A stretch of DNA of 64,000 bases. Source: Burkholderiaceae bacterium. Lineage in GTDB: Bacteria > Pseudomonadota > Gammaproteobacteria > Burkholderiales > Burkholderiaceae_C. Where the stretch lies: contig JAHCKM010000002.1 of NCBI GenBank assembly GCA_026125795.1, forward strand, positions 1,612,001-1,676,000, read 5' to 3'. The notes beneath the pieces are model-generated. The model did no database searches. It worked only from the letters and a program-made list of their open reading frames with translations, and was not told where the DNA came from. Positions 22,809-31,674 of the stretch are shown here, one piece after another (within the stretch, counting starts at the first letter, position 1; every line of letters begins with the position of its first letter). Made by a program: the position numbers and the translations under genes.

Positions 22809-25535
22809 TCACGCGCCACCGGCCAGTGCAGCCAACGCACGCACCAGCACCGGCGGCTCCACTGGCTTGGCCAGGTGCAGCTGAAAACCGGCCATCAACG
22901 CCAGCAGGCGGTCCTCGGCCTGGGCGTGGCCGGTTAGTGCGATCGCCGGCAAACGCTTGTCGAGCGCGACTGCGCGCTGCGCCTCGAGCTGGCGGATGCG
23001 ACGCATCAGCTGATGGCCGTCTTCGCCGTCGGCCAGCGTGATGTCGCACACCAGCAGGCGAGGCCACTGCTCGGGTGGGTGCTGCTCGAGCCACTGCAGC
23101 GCCTGTGCGCCGCGCTGGAACGGCATCACCCGGGCGCCCTCGGCCTGCAGCATCAGGCCGAGCGATTCCAGCGCATCGGCATGGTCGTCGATGCACATCA
23201 CCGTGAGCCCCGTCAGCATCGGAGTCTGCGGATGCTGGGGCGTGACAACATCGGCCGGCGGCGGCTCGCTGGGCACGGCCAGCGCGCGCAGCGGCAGCTC
23301 GATGATCGAGCGCATGCCGTGCGTGCCGGCCGGCAGCTCGACCTCAAAGCGCCCGCCCTGGCGCTCGATGATCGATCGCACCTCCAGCGGATCGACCGGC
23401 TCGGGATCGTCGGGCTCCGTGGTGCGCGGCTCCAGCAGGCGGCGCCTGGGCCTGGGCGGCATCGGCGCCACCGGGGCGTTGCGGCCGTCGGTGACGCTCA
23501 GGCGCGCCTGCGCGTCGTGGCGCTGCAAGCGGATCTCGATGCGGCCGCCTTCCGGTGTGAGGCGCACCGCTTGCGCGCCGATCGCGTACAACACCTGCGA
23601 CAACACGCCCGGGTCGCCTGAGACGCTGGCGTTGCCGGCGTCGATGTCGGTGTACAGCGCGATGCGGCGTGCTTCGATCGGTCCGCGCAGCGCGTCGATG
23701 GTGCCGGCCAGCAGCGCCCCCAGGTTGACCGGCTGCCGTGCCAGGCGCCGCTCCAGCCGCTCGAACTCGCGCTGCTGGCGCTGCAGGTTCCACAGCTGCG
23801 CGTACAGGCCTTGCTGCGCCAGCAGCGCGTCGTGGCGCCCGCTCTCGACGATGCGTCCCTTGTCCATGACGACGATGTGATCGGCATCGACGATGGTCGA
23901 CAGGCGGTGCGCGACGATCAATGTGGTGCGGCCCTGGGCCGCGCGCTCGAGCTCCGACTGGATCGCGCGCTCGGCGCGTGTGTCGAGCGCCGACGTCGCC
24001 TCGTCGAAGATCAGCAGCGGCGGGTTCTTCAGCAGCACGCGGGCGATCGCGATGCGCTGCTTCTCGCCGCCCGAGAGTTTGGTGCCGCGCTCGCCGACAA
24101 CGGTGTCGTACTGCCGCGGCAACGAGACGATGAACTCGTGCACCTGCGCCGCCTGGGCCGCCTGGATCACCTCGGGCAGTCCGGCGCCGGGGCGGCCGTA
24201 GGCGATGTTGTAGGCGATCGACTCGTTGAACAGCGCCGTGTCCTGCGACACCACGCCGATCGCGTCGCGCAGCGAGCGCAGCGTGACGGCGCGGATGTCC
24301 TGCCCGTCGAGCGTGATCCGTCCGCCATCGGGGTCATACAGGCGCAGCAGCAGGCGCGCCAGCGTCGACTTGCCCGAGCCGCTGCCGCCCACCACCGCCA
24401 CCGTCTGGCCGGGCGCCAGCGCGAGGCTGAAGTCGTGCAGGATCGGCCGGCCGTGTTCGTAGGCGAAGTCGACTTGCTCGAAGCGCACCTCGCCGCCGCG
24501 CAGCTGCAGCGGCCGGGCGTTCGGCGCGTCGGCGATCTCCGGCGGCTGGCGCAGCAGCTGCAGCAGCCGCTCGGTGTCCACCAGCGCATCGAGCGTCTGG
24601 CGGAACACGAAACCGAGCGCATTCAACGGCAGGCACAGCTGGATCAGGTAGGCGTTGACCAGCACCAGGTCGCCGATGCTCATGCGCTGCTCTAGCGTGT
24701 ACTGGCCCGCCAGCAGCATCACCGTGGCCACACCGCCGGCGATGATCGCGCTCTGTCCGATGTGCAGCGCCGACAGCGCATGCTGGTTCAGCACCGAGGC
24801 GCCCACCCAGTCGTGCTGCAAGGCGGCGAAACGCCGGTGCTCGAAGTCCTGGCGCGAGTGGGTCTTGATGGTCTCGACGTTGAGCAGGCTGTCCACGCGC
24901 ATGCCCTGCGCGCGCGAGTCGATCTCGTTCACGGCGCGCTGGCGCCGCTCGCGCCGCCGCGTCATCAGCGTGGTGTAGCCGGCATAGAAGAAGAACGTGA
25001 CGACGATCGCCACCGTGAACCAGCCGCTGTAGCCGGCGGCGATCATCACCACCAGGACGGCGATGAACTCCACGAGCGTCGGCAGCACGGTGAACAGCCC
25101 CGCGCCGAGCAGGAACGCGATGCCGGCGGTGCCGCGCTCGACATCGCGGATCAGCATCCCGGTGCTGCGCAGTGCATGAAAGCGCGGGCTCAGATGCATC
25201 AGGTGCAGGTACACCGTCTGCGCAAACTCGCTCACCGTGCGCAGCGTGACACGCGCGAACACCAGGTCGCGCAGCTCGGTGAACAGCGTGGCGGCAAAAC
25301 GCAGCACCGCATAGGCCAGCAGCAGGAACACCGGCAGCGTCAGCACCACGCGCGCGTCGCTGGCCGGGCCAGCACCCGGTGCGGCGGCGGCGCTGAACGT
25401 GTCGACGATCCCCTTGAGCGACAAGGGCACCAGCACCGCGGCCATCTTGGCCAGCAAGAGCAGCCCGAGCGCGGCAGCGGTGCGCCCGCGCTGTCGCCAC
25501 ACCGATTGCCACAGCGTCAGGTAGACGGAACCCAT
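22809..25535 (-). CDS. ABC exporter fused to degenerate HATPase and receiver domain
   Basis: A 908-residue fusion. Residues ~15-310 are an exporter transmembrane domain, and ~345-580 an ATP-binding domain of the Atm1/HMT type with Walker A GGSGSGKST (383-391), signature LSGGEKQ (488-494), Walker B LLIFDE (507-512) and the H-loop His (543). Residues ~600-750 resemble a histidine-kinase ATPase fold (PVNLGALLAGTIDALR, DPGVLSQVLYAIGAQAV), but the N-box Asn residues are Ala651 and Gln655, no glycine-rich G-box remains, and no phospho-His helix is present. Residues ~776-905 are a receiver with acidic Asp783/784, phospho-acceptor Asp831, Thr868 and Lys890 all conserved. The start is uncertain; no ribosome site fits 25535 well. 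Confidence 0.88.
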   Translation of the reverse strand: MGSVYLTLWQSVWRQRGRTAAALGLLLLAKMAAVLVPLSLKGIVDTFSAAAAPGAGPASDARVVLTLPVFLLLAYAVLRFAATLFTELRDLVFARVTLRTVSEFAQTVYLHLMHLSPRFHALRSTGMLIRDVERGTAGIAFLLGAGLFTVLPTLVEFIAVLVVMIAAGYSGWFTVAIVVTFFFYAGYTTLMTRRRERRQRAVNEIDSRAQGMRVDSLLNVETIKTHSRQDFEHRRFAALQHDWVGASVLNQHALSALHIGQSAIIAGGVATVMLLAGQYTLEQRMSIGDLVLVNAYLIQLCLPLNALGFVFRQTLDALVDTERLLQLLRQPPEIADAPNARPLQLRGGEVRFEQVDFAYEHGRPILHDFSLALAPGQTVAVVGGSGSGKSTLARLLLRLYDPDGGRITLDGQDIRAVTLRSLRDAIGVVSQDTALFNESIAYNIAYGRPGAGLPEVIQAAQAAQVHEFIVSLPRQYDTVVGERGTKLSGGEKQRIAIARVLLKNPPLLIFDEATSALDTRAERAIQSELERAAQGRTTLIVAHRLSTIVDADHIVVMDKGRIVESGRHDALLAQQGLYAQLWNLQRQQREFERLERRLARQPVNLGALLAGTIDALRGPIEARRIALYTDIDAGNASVSGDPGVLSQVLYAIGAQAVRLTPEGGRIEIRLQRHDAQARLSVTDGRNAPVAPMPPRPRRRLLEPRTTEPDDPEPVDPLEVRSIIERQGGRFEVELPAGTHGMRSIIELPLRALAVPSEPPPADVVTPQHPQTPMLTGLTVMCIDDHADALESLGLMLQAEGARVMPFQRGAQALQWLEQHPPEQWPRLLVCDITLADGEDGHQLMRRIRQLEAQRAVALDKRLPAIALTGHAQAEDRLLALMAGFQLHLAKPVEPPVLVRALAALAGGA

Positions 25536-25618
25536 GTCGCTGCGACGGGCACGCCAAGCCTGAGGTGCCGGCGGCCGAAGTTGCGGCAAGTTGTGCCGGC
25601 GGTCGGCCGGCCGCCGCG

Positions 25619-26218
25619 TCAGGCCTCGGCGGTTTCGTCGATCACGTCGTCATCGGTGGCCACCGGCGCGTCGATCGGCAGTCCCGAGGCCAGCGCCTCG
25701 TGGTCCTCGACCCGTGCGAGCGGCGCGATGCCCAGGTCTTCGGCCATCTCGGCGCGGCGCGATTGCATGTCGGTGCGCAGGCGCTCCCAGTCGGCGTCAG
25801 CCTCGCGCAGCGCGGGAAACAGCTCCAGCTCCTCGTCCCGGGCGTGCAGTCGCACGTGCTCGCCGAGGATGCGGAAGTCCCTGGGATAGTCCACCGCGTC
25901 GGGTTGCGCGCTTTCCAGCTCGTCGACCAGGCGGCGGATGCAGGCGTGTTCGATTTCGCTTTGCTCGATCAGGTCGGTGCCGGCCAGCGCCTGGTGCACC
26001 GCGGGGTACAGCACCTGCTCCTCGACAGCGGCGATCATTTTCAGCTCGGCGAAGGTGCGCTGCACGAGACGCTGGCCGGTCTGGCCGGCCTCTTCGCCGG
26101 CCAGGCGCTCGAACTCGCGAAAGTCCTCGAGCACGCGGTGAAAGTCGTGGCGCAACAGGCCAAGGACCTGATCGCGTGTGTCGGCAGGCGCGCGGGCGCC
26201 CGCAGCGGCGTTGCACAT
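25619..26218 (-). CDS. Hemerythrin-like HHE-domain protein
   Basis: A 199-residue helical protein with the hemerythrin HHE pattern: LLRHDFHRVLEDF, IAAVEEQVLYPAVHQAL, IEHACIRRLVDEL, and EHVRLHARDEELELFPAL, which supply the His/Glu/Asp ligands for a di-iron centre. Possible roles are oxygen, NO or iron handling. AGGAG lies 8 nt before the ATG at 26218; an upstream extension to 26293 has no ribosome site. A long acidic tail ends DDDVIDETAEA. A second hemerythrin lies on the other side of fumC at 27850-28395. Confidence 0.87.
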   Translation of the reverse strand: MCNAAAGARAPADTRDQVLGLLRHDFHRVLEDFREFERLAGEEAGQTGQRLVQRTFAELKMIAAVEEQVLYPAVHQALAGTDLIEQSEIEHACIRRLVDELESAQPDAVDYPRDFRILGEHVRLHARDEELELFPALREADADWERLRTDMQSRRAEMAEDLGIAPLARVEDHEALASGLPIDAPVATDDDVIDETAEA

Positions 26219-26341
26219 GGGGAGGCTCCTGGAGGATCGTTTGTTGAGCGGCAGGCCCAACAGGATGAGCAAATGCCGTTCCAAGCGGTGCACTGCCCGT
26301 AACCGGCGCGCCCGCGCGCACGGGCGGCTGTCCGGCCGCAG

Positions 26342-27739
26342 CTAGCGGCCGGGCGAGAGCATCCTGGACGGGTCGACCCAGCGCTCGAAGTCTTCGGCGC
26401 TCACGCCGCCCACGGCCAGCGCGGCCTCGCGCAGCGACAGGCCGTGCGCGTGCGCGTGCTTGGCCACGCGCGCCGCGCGGTCGTAGCCGATGTGCGGCGT
26501 GAGCGCAGTCACCAGCATCAGCGATTGCTCCAGCAGCGCCTGCGTGCGCGCGGCGTTGACGGCAATGCCGGCGACACAATGTGTGGCAAAGCTCGCCATC
26601 GCGTCAGCGAGCAGGCGCATGCTGTCGAGCACGTCGTGCGCGATCAGCGGCTTGTAGACGTTGAGCTCGAACTGGCCCTGGCTGGCGGCAATCGACAGCG
26701 CGACGTCATGGCCCATCACCTGCGTGCACACCATCGTCAGCGCCTCGACCTGCGTGGGGTTCACCTTGCCCGGCATGATCGAGCTGCCCGGCTCGTTCTC
26801 GGGCAGGCTGATCTCGCCCAGGCCGGCGCGCGGGCCGCTGCCCATCAGGCGGATGTCGTTGCCGATCTTGATCAGCGCCACCGCCAGCGTCTTGAGCGCG
26901 CCGTGCAGCGCCACCAGCGGCTCGTGCCCGGCCAGCGCCGCAAACGGATCGGGCGCGACCTCAAACGGCTCGTGGAGCCGCTCGGCCAGGCGCGCCGCCA
27001 CGCGGCGCGCGAACTCGGGATGCGTGTTGAGGCCGGTGCCCACCGCGGTGCCGCCGATGGCCAGCGCGCGCACGGCCGGAAGCGCCTGCACGATGGCGTG
27101 CTCGGCCAGCGCGAGTTGGGCCGCGTAGCCGCCGAACTCCTGGCCCAGCGTGACCGGCGTCGCATCCTGCAGATGGGTGCGGCCGATCTTGATCACGTCG
27201 GCGAACGCATGGGCCTTGTCGCGCAGCGCTGCGCGCAACGCCTGCAGCGCCGCCAGCACGGCGCGCACCTGCAGCGCCGCGGCCACGTGCATGGCGGTGG
27301 GGAACACATCGTTCGACGACTGGCCGAGGTTGACCTCGTCGTTGGCATGCACGCGGCGCCCGGCGCCGATCTCGCCGCCGAGCGCGCGCGACGCCAGGTT
27401 GGCGACCACCTCGTTGACGTTCATGTGGCTCTGCGTGCCCGAGCCGGTCTGCCACACCGAGAGCGGGAACTCGGCATCGAACTCGCCGGCCGCCACGCGC
27501 GCCGCGGCCGTGGCGATCGCCTCGGCCTTGGCGGCATCGAGCAGGCCGAGGTCGCGGTTGACCTCGGCGGCCGCGCGCTTGATCTCGGCCATTGCGTGGA
27601 TCAGCTGCAGCGGCATGCGCTGCTCGCCGATCGCGAAGAAGCGCCGGCTGCGTTCGGTCTGCGCGCCCCACAGCGCATCGGCCGGCACGTCAATGGCGCC
27701 GAAGCCGTCGGTCTCGCGTCGGGTGGTGAACGTGCTCAT
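26342..27739 (-). CDS. fumC: Fumarate hydratase class II
   Basis: A 465-residue homotetrameric TCA-cycle enzyme converting fumarate to malate without an iron-sulfur cluster. Diagnostic motifs: [55 protein letters not shown] with the catalytic His, and the signature [11 protein letters not shown]. Length is typical. It lies between two hemerythrin genes. FumC is often the oxidative-stress isoform when an iron-sulfur fumarase is also present, which fits that setting, but the link is inference. Confidence 0.96.
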   Translation of the reverse strand: MSTFTTRRETDGFGAIDVPADALWGAQTERSRRFFAIGEQRMPLQLIHAMAEIKRAAAEVNRDLGLLDAAKAEAIATAAARVAAGEFDAEFPLSVWQTGSGTQSHMNVNEVVANLASRALGGEIGAGRRVHANDEVNLGQSSNDVFPTAMHVAAALQVRAVLAALQALRAALRDKAHAFADVIKIGRTHLQDATPVTLGQEFGGYAAQLALAEHAIVQALPAVRALAIGGTAVGTGLNTHPEFARRVAARLAERLHEPFEVAPDPFAALAGHEPLVALHGALKTLAVALIKIGNDIRLMGSGPRAGLGEISLPENEPGSSIMPGKVNPTQVEALTMVCTQVMGHDVALSIAASQGQFELNVYKPLIAHDVLDSMRLLADAMASFATHCVAGIAVNAARTQALLEQSLMLVTALTPHIGYDRAARVAKHAHAHGLSLREAALAVGGVSAEDFERWVDPSRMLSPGR

Positions 27740-27849
27740 CGCGTCGCGGCATCGTAGCGCCGCCGCTTCTCATCTGGCGCGGAATGGCGTTTGCCGCCGG
27801 TATCGCGCGGTGCATGTTGCACCTGCACACGCCCATGAGGAAGACCACC

Positions 27850-28395
27850 ATGCCCACTCCACGCGAAACCGCCCGCAGCGCGAGCTCCGCGCGAACCGAG
27901 CTGCTGAAGATGCTGAAAGGGGATCACAAGAAGGTAAAGAAGGCGTTCCAGGACTTCGAGCGGCTCGACAAGCAGAAACAAGGCGACGAATGCCAGGCGC
28001 TGGTGCTGCAGACCTGCGCCGATCTGAGCGTGCACACCATGCTGGAGGAAGAGATCTTCTACCCGGCGATCCGCGACGCGATGCGTGACCAGAGCCTGAT
28101 CGACGAAGCCGAGGTCGAGCACGCCACCGCCAAGACGCTGATTGCCGACTTGCAGCAATTGCCGCCGGAAGACCGCACCTATGCCGCCACCTTCAAGGTG
28201 CTGGCGGAGTACGTGCAGCACCACATCAAGGAAGAAGAGAGCGAGATTTTTCCGCAACTCACGCGCGCCAAACTCGATTGGGATGATTTGCAGCAACAGA
28301 TGACCGTGCGGCGCCAGTCGCTCGAGGACGAGCTGCTGCCGCAGGGCACGCGCGCCGGCTTGCCGGAGGGGACCGAAGTCGACGCCGAACGTTGA
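27850..28395 (+). CDS. Hemerythrin-like HHE-domain protein (second copy)
   Basis: A 181-residue helical protein: MLKGDHKKVKKAFQDF, HTMLEEEIFYPAIRDAM, EVEHATAKTLIADLQ and YVQHHIKEEESEIFPQL carry the His/Glu ligands expected for a di-iron site. No membrane segment. The start at 27850 was favoured by GAGGAA upstream; 27835 is an alternative. GGAA-N7-TGCC at 27781-27795 is a one-mismatch version of the recurring sigma-54-like site with a TTTGC -12 element. It is divergent from fumC. Confidence 0.86.
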   Translation: MPTPRETARSASSARTELLKMLKGDHKKVKKAFQDFERLDKQKQGDECQALVLQTCADLSVHTMLEEEIFYPAIRDAMRDQSLIDEAEVEHATAKTLIADLQQLPPEDRTYAATFKVLAEYVQHHIKEEESEIFPQLTRAKLDWDDLQQQMTVRRQSLEDELLPQGTRAGLPEGTEVDAER

Positions 28396-28420
28396 CGCGG
28401 CGCCGCAAGGCAGATCGGGC

Positions 28421-28438
28421 GCGTCGGCGAGCCGACGC
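28421..28438 (+). terminator. Hairpin after the second hemerythrin gene
   Basis: GCGTCGG-CGAG-CCGACGC forms a 7-bp GC-rich stem 26 nt after the stop. A second inverted repeat (CCCGCC/GGCGGG, 28444-28459) follows. No U-tract is present. Confidence 0.45.
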
Positions 28439-28457
28439 AGGTTCCCGCCTGCGGGCG

Positions 28458-28472
28458 GGCACGCCAACTGCC
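28458..28472 (+). promoter_or_regulatory. Sigma-54-like site GGCA-N7-TGCC before the PLD-like gene
   Basis: GGCACGCCAACTGCC fits GG-N10-GC spacing with a full GGCACG half. It would give a leader of about 40 nt before the GTG at 28523. Confidence 0.5.
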
Positions 28473-28522
28473 TTGTTGAGCCGACTGCGCCGCCGCGCGC
28501 GCTGAGACTGGAGTTGTGTCTC

Positions 28523-29707
28523 GTGTCGATCAGATCGTTCTCTCCGCCGGCCTCGGGCGCGCTAGGCACGGCACGGGCCGCGCCCACGGTGCAATCGCGC
28601 GCGCTGTCGCGTTGCCTGCAACTGCCCGTGCTGGGCGGCAACCGGGTCGAGATCCTCGAACACGGCCGGCCCGCCGCGGGCGCGGTGTTCGACGCGCTGG
28701 AGACCGCACGCGACCACATCAATATCGATAGCCGGCTGTTCGACCTGCAGACGCAAGGCGACGCGCTGGTGCGGCGCCTGCTCGAGCGCTGCCGCGCCGG
28801 CGCACGCGTGAACCTGCTGGTCGACGGCATGGCGTCACGCGATGCCAAGTCGCTGCTGCGGCTCGATCAGCTGCGTCGCGGTGGCGTCAAGCTGTGCGCC
28901 ACGCAGCCGGTGCGCGGCGGCCTGTGGTGGGGGCATGGCCCCGAGACCGACGAGGCGCCGCGCCTGATCATCATCGACGGGCGCCTCGCGTTCGTCGGCG
29001 GCCTGGGTCTGCAGCGGGTGCGCGGCGGCACCGAAGGCCTGGCGCGCGTCGAGGGACCGGTGGTGGCCGAGCTGCAGTGGTTGTTCATCGACCATTGGGA
29101 GCGCATCGCGACGCGGCCGCTGGCCACCGCGCGATACTTCCCGCCGCTGGCGTGGATCGGCGACCAGCGCGTCGGTATCGCGGCCGCCGGTGCCGGCACC
29201 GGACGCTCGCCGTTCTTGCGTGCCTCGGTGGCCGCGGTGGCCGCGGCGCAGGCCCGCGTGCTGTTGAGCAGCCCGCAAGGGTTGCCGCCCGCGCCGCTGC
29301 TGCGTGCGCTGCTGTCGGCGCACGCGCGCGGCGTCGACGCGCAACTGCTGTGGTCGTCGTTCGCCATGGACTGGCCCACGCGGCTGCACGCACGCCTGCG
29401 GGCCAGCCGGCTGGCTCGTGCCGGTGTGCCCGTGCACGAGATGCAGCACCGCGCGCTGCGTGCACGCTCCAGCGTGATCGACGGCGTGTGGTCGAGCATC
29501 GGCCCGAGCTGGTGCGAGCACGTCGACCGCGGCGGCAGCGGCATGAACATGATCGTGCTCGATGCCGAAGTCGGCGCGCGCGTGGAAGCCGCCTTCCGCG
29601 ACGACGCGCAATGCTGCCGCGGCGAGCAACACGACGAGGGGCCGCCGAGCCGGCCCTGGCATCGCATCCACCTCAAGCTGTCCCGTCATCTGGAGCAGGG
29701 CCTATGA
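28523..29707 (+). CDS. Phospholipase D-like protein lacking catalytic HKD residues
   Basis: A 394-residue cytosolic protein with the two-lobed fold of cardiolipin synthases (HINIDSRLFDLQTQGDALVRRL, LLVDGMASRDAKSL). Both catalytic motifs are altered. The first reads EAPRLIIIDGRLAFVGG, with Ala and Arg where His and Lys should be. The second reads LRARSSVIDG, with Arg at both positions. Hydrolysis or transfer is therefore not expected, and a scaffold or regulatory role is plausible. The GTG at 28523 follows GGAG by 9 nt. The intact paralogue at 10105-11580 gives the comparison. Confidence 0.75.
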   Translation: MSIRSFSPPASGALGTARAAPTVQSRALSRCLQLPVLGGNRVEILEHGRPAAGAVFDALETARDHINIDSRLFDLQTQGDALVRRLLERCRAGARVNLLVDGMASRDAKSLLRLDQLRRGGVKLCATQPVRGGLWWGHGPETDEAPRLIIIDGRLAFVGGLGLQRVRGGTEGLARVEGPVVAELQWLFIDHWERIATRPLATARYFPPLAWIGDQRVGIAAAGAGTGRSPFLRASVAAVAAAQARVLLSSPQGLPPAPLLRALLSAHARGVDAQLLWSSFAMDWPTRLHARLRASRLARAGVPVHEMQHRALRARSSVIDGVWSSIGPSWCEHVDRGGSGMNMIVLDAEVGARVEAAFRDDAQCCRGEQHDEGPPSRPWHRIHLKLSRHLEQGL

Positions 29708-29736
29708 GCCCCGCCCGGCCGCCCGAAGGGGCTCAG

Positions 29737-29772
29737 CCCCCGCTCGGCGAGGAGGCGCGAAGCGCCAGGGGG
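29737..29772 (+). repeat. C-rich palindromic element
   Basis: CCCCC (29737-29741) and GGGGG (29768-29772) enclose a GGCGC-GAA-GCGCC hairpin (29754-29766). Such C-tract/G-tract nested palindromes are dispersed intergenic elements in this bacterial group. Another, different in detail, is at 60811-60863. Confidence 0.5.
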
Positions 29773-29831
29773 CACGCGCGCCGTCGCTGCGGTGCGCCCA
29801 TGGCCGGGCGCGACCCCGCGCAGGGAACCCC

Positions 29832-31337
29832 ATGAACTCGAACTCGAAGCCCTACCGCCCTCAAATGAACACCCTGGCGGCCAACGAGCCGTTGCTCCCG
29901 CTTTCGGTCTATGGCGCCGGTTATGTCGGCCTGGTCACGGCGGCTTGTTTTGCCGAGCTTGGCCATGTGGTGTTGTGCATGGATGCAGACGCCGCGCGCG
30001 TGGCGCAGCTGGCACGCGGCCAGCTGCCGTTCGTCGAGCCGGGGCTCGAGGACCTGGTGGTGCGCAACGGTCGGCGCGGCCGCTTGCGCTTCACCCACGA
30101 CGCCGACGCCGCGGTGACGCACGGCGCGGTGCAGTTCATCGCCGTGGGCACGCCGTGCCACCGCGACGGCACGGCCGATATCCGCCAGGTGCTGGAGGTG
30201 GCCAGGCGCATCGGCGCCGGTGTGCAGCGCGAAACGCTGGTGGTGTGCAAGAGCACCGTGCCGGTGGGCACGACCGAGCGGGTGCGGCAGATGGTGCAGC
30301 ACGAGCTGGAACGCCGCGGTCTGCACGGGCTGCGCTTTGCGGCCGCGTCGAACCCCGAGTTCCTGAAGGAAGGCTCGGCCGTCGATGATTTCATGCGGCC
30401 CGACCGCGTGGTGGCCGGCTCCGACGATCCGCGTGCAATCGAGCTGCTGCGCACGCTCTATGCGCCGCTGATCGAGCGGCCCGAGCAGTGGCTGGCCATG
30501 GAAACCCGCGGTGCCGAGCTCACCAAGTACGCCTGCAACGCAATGCTGGCGTCGCGCGTCAGCGTGATGAACGAGTTTGCGCAGCTCGCCGAAGCCCTGG
30601 AGGTGGACATCGAGGACGTGCGCAAAGGCATGGCGGGCGATCCGCGCATCGGGCCCATGTTCCTGTCGCCGGGCTGCGGCTTCGGCGGCTCGTGCCTGCC
30701 CAAGGACATCCGCGCCTTGCAGCGCACCGCGCTGGACCACGGCGTCGCGCTGCCCACGCTGGCCGCGGTGGAACAGACCAACCAGCACCACAAGGGCCTG
30801 CTGGCGCTGCGCGCGATCGAGCTGTTCGGCGGTTCGCTGGCCGGCCGGCGCATCGCGCTGTGGGGACTGGCCTTCAAGCCGGGCACCGACGATCTGCGCG
30901 AGGCGCCGAGCGAGGTGCTGATCGGGATGCTGGCGGCGGCCGGCGCGACGGTCGTGGCGCACGATCCGGTGGCCATGCCGGCGGCGCGCCGCCAACACGG
31001 CCATGTGCGCGCGCTGCATTTCGCGCGCGACATGCTCGATGCGGTCGACGGGGCCGACGCACTGTTGATCGCCACCGAATGGCCGGAGTACCGCCGGGCC
31101 GACTGGGTGGCCGTGCATGCGCGCATGGCGCGCCCGCAGGTGCTCGACGGCCGCAACATCTGCGATCCGGCGCGCATGGCGGCCCTGGGCTTTGCCTACC
31201 GTGGAATCGGGCGCGGACAATCTGAAAAATTTGCCGCAATTCCATCCAACGTGCAACCGCGCTTGCGCGACATGGCATTGCGCCCGCCGTTGCCCACTTC
31301 CGGAGCCACGCGGGTCAACGCGGCGTCGCGCGCATAG
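29832..31337 (+). CDS. ugd: UDP-glucose 6-dehydrogenase
   Basis: A 501-residue NAD-dependent enzyme oxidising UDP-glucose to UDP-glucuronate for glycan synthesis. Motifs: SVYGAGYVGLVTAACFAELG for NAD binding, STVPVGTTERVR, SNPEFLKEGSAVDDF, the Lys/Asn pair in ELTKYACNAMLASRVS, the catalytic Cys in GCGFGGSCLPKD, and GLAFKPGTDDLREAPS. The N-terminal ~24 and C-terminal ~45 residues extend beyond the usual protein and look disordered. It is the first sugar-nucleotide gene of the region, and its product feeds the UDP-xylose synthase at 45038-45991. Confidence 0.94.
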   Translation: MNSNSKPYRPQMNTLAANEPLLPLSVYGAGYVGLVTAACFAELGHVVLCMDADAARVAQLARGQLPFVEPGLEDLVVRNGRRGRLRFTHDADAAVTHGAVQFIAVGTPCHRDGTADIRQVLEVARRIGAGVQRETLVVCKSTVPVGTTERVRQMVQHELERRGLHGLRFAAASNPEFLKEGSAVDDFMRPDRVVAGSDDPRAIELLRTLYAPLIERPEQWLAMETRGAELTKYACNAMLASRVSVMNEFAQLAEALEVDIEDVRKGMAGDPRIGPMFLSPGCGFGGSCLPKDIRALQRTALDHGVALPTLAAVEQTNQHHKGLLALRAIELFGGSLAGRRIALWGLAFKPGTDDLREAPSEVLIGMLAAAGATVVAHDPVAMPAARRQHGHVRALHFARDMLDAVDGADALLIATEWPEYRRADWVAVHARMARPQVLDGRNICDPARMAALGFAYRGIGRGQSEKFAAIPSNVQPRLRDMALRPPLPTSGATRVNAASRA

Positions 31338-31390
31338 AACGCGCGGCGCATTGAGCCGCGCGACCGAGCGGAACGGGACCGTTTGAATCG

Positions 31391-31405
31391 GGCACGGGCC
31401 GTGCT
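31391..31405 (+). promoter_or_regulatory. Sigma-54-like site before the hybrid kinase gene
   Basis: GGCACGGGCCGTGCT has GG-N10-GC spacing with GGCACG and TGCT. It lies in a 337-bp gene-poor stretch (31338-31674) between ugd and the kinase; no convincing gene was seen there. A very long leader of about 260 nt would result if 31675 is the start, so a start at 31576 is also possible. Confidence 0.4.
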
Positions 31406-31674
31406 TGATTGCGCCCATGCGACAGCAGCAAGCGGGTTCCCCGCTGCGCGCCCGCGGGCCGCGGCGAATCATTCCGTCGGTAGCGTCATGGCCGACGATC
31501 CGATGCGATCGCCGAAGAAGGCGCGAGCGCTGCTAGCGCTGCGACCCCCATGCTCGGCTTCACAGGGCGCATCACGTGCCTCGGTTGAGCGCCGCCCCGC
31601 CGCCCGGCGCCTCGGTGCCTTGCGCAGCCGTGGGCTGGCCGCGGGCGATCGGGGTCGCGCACAAGGAGCCAGCG

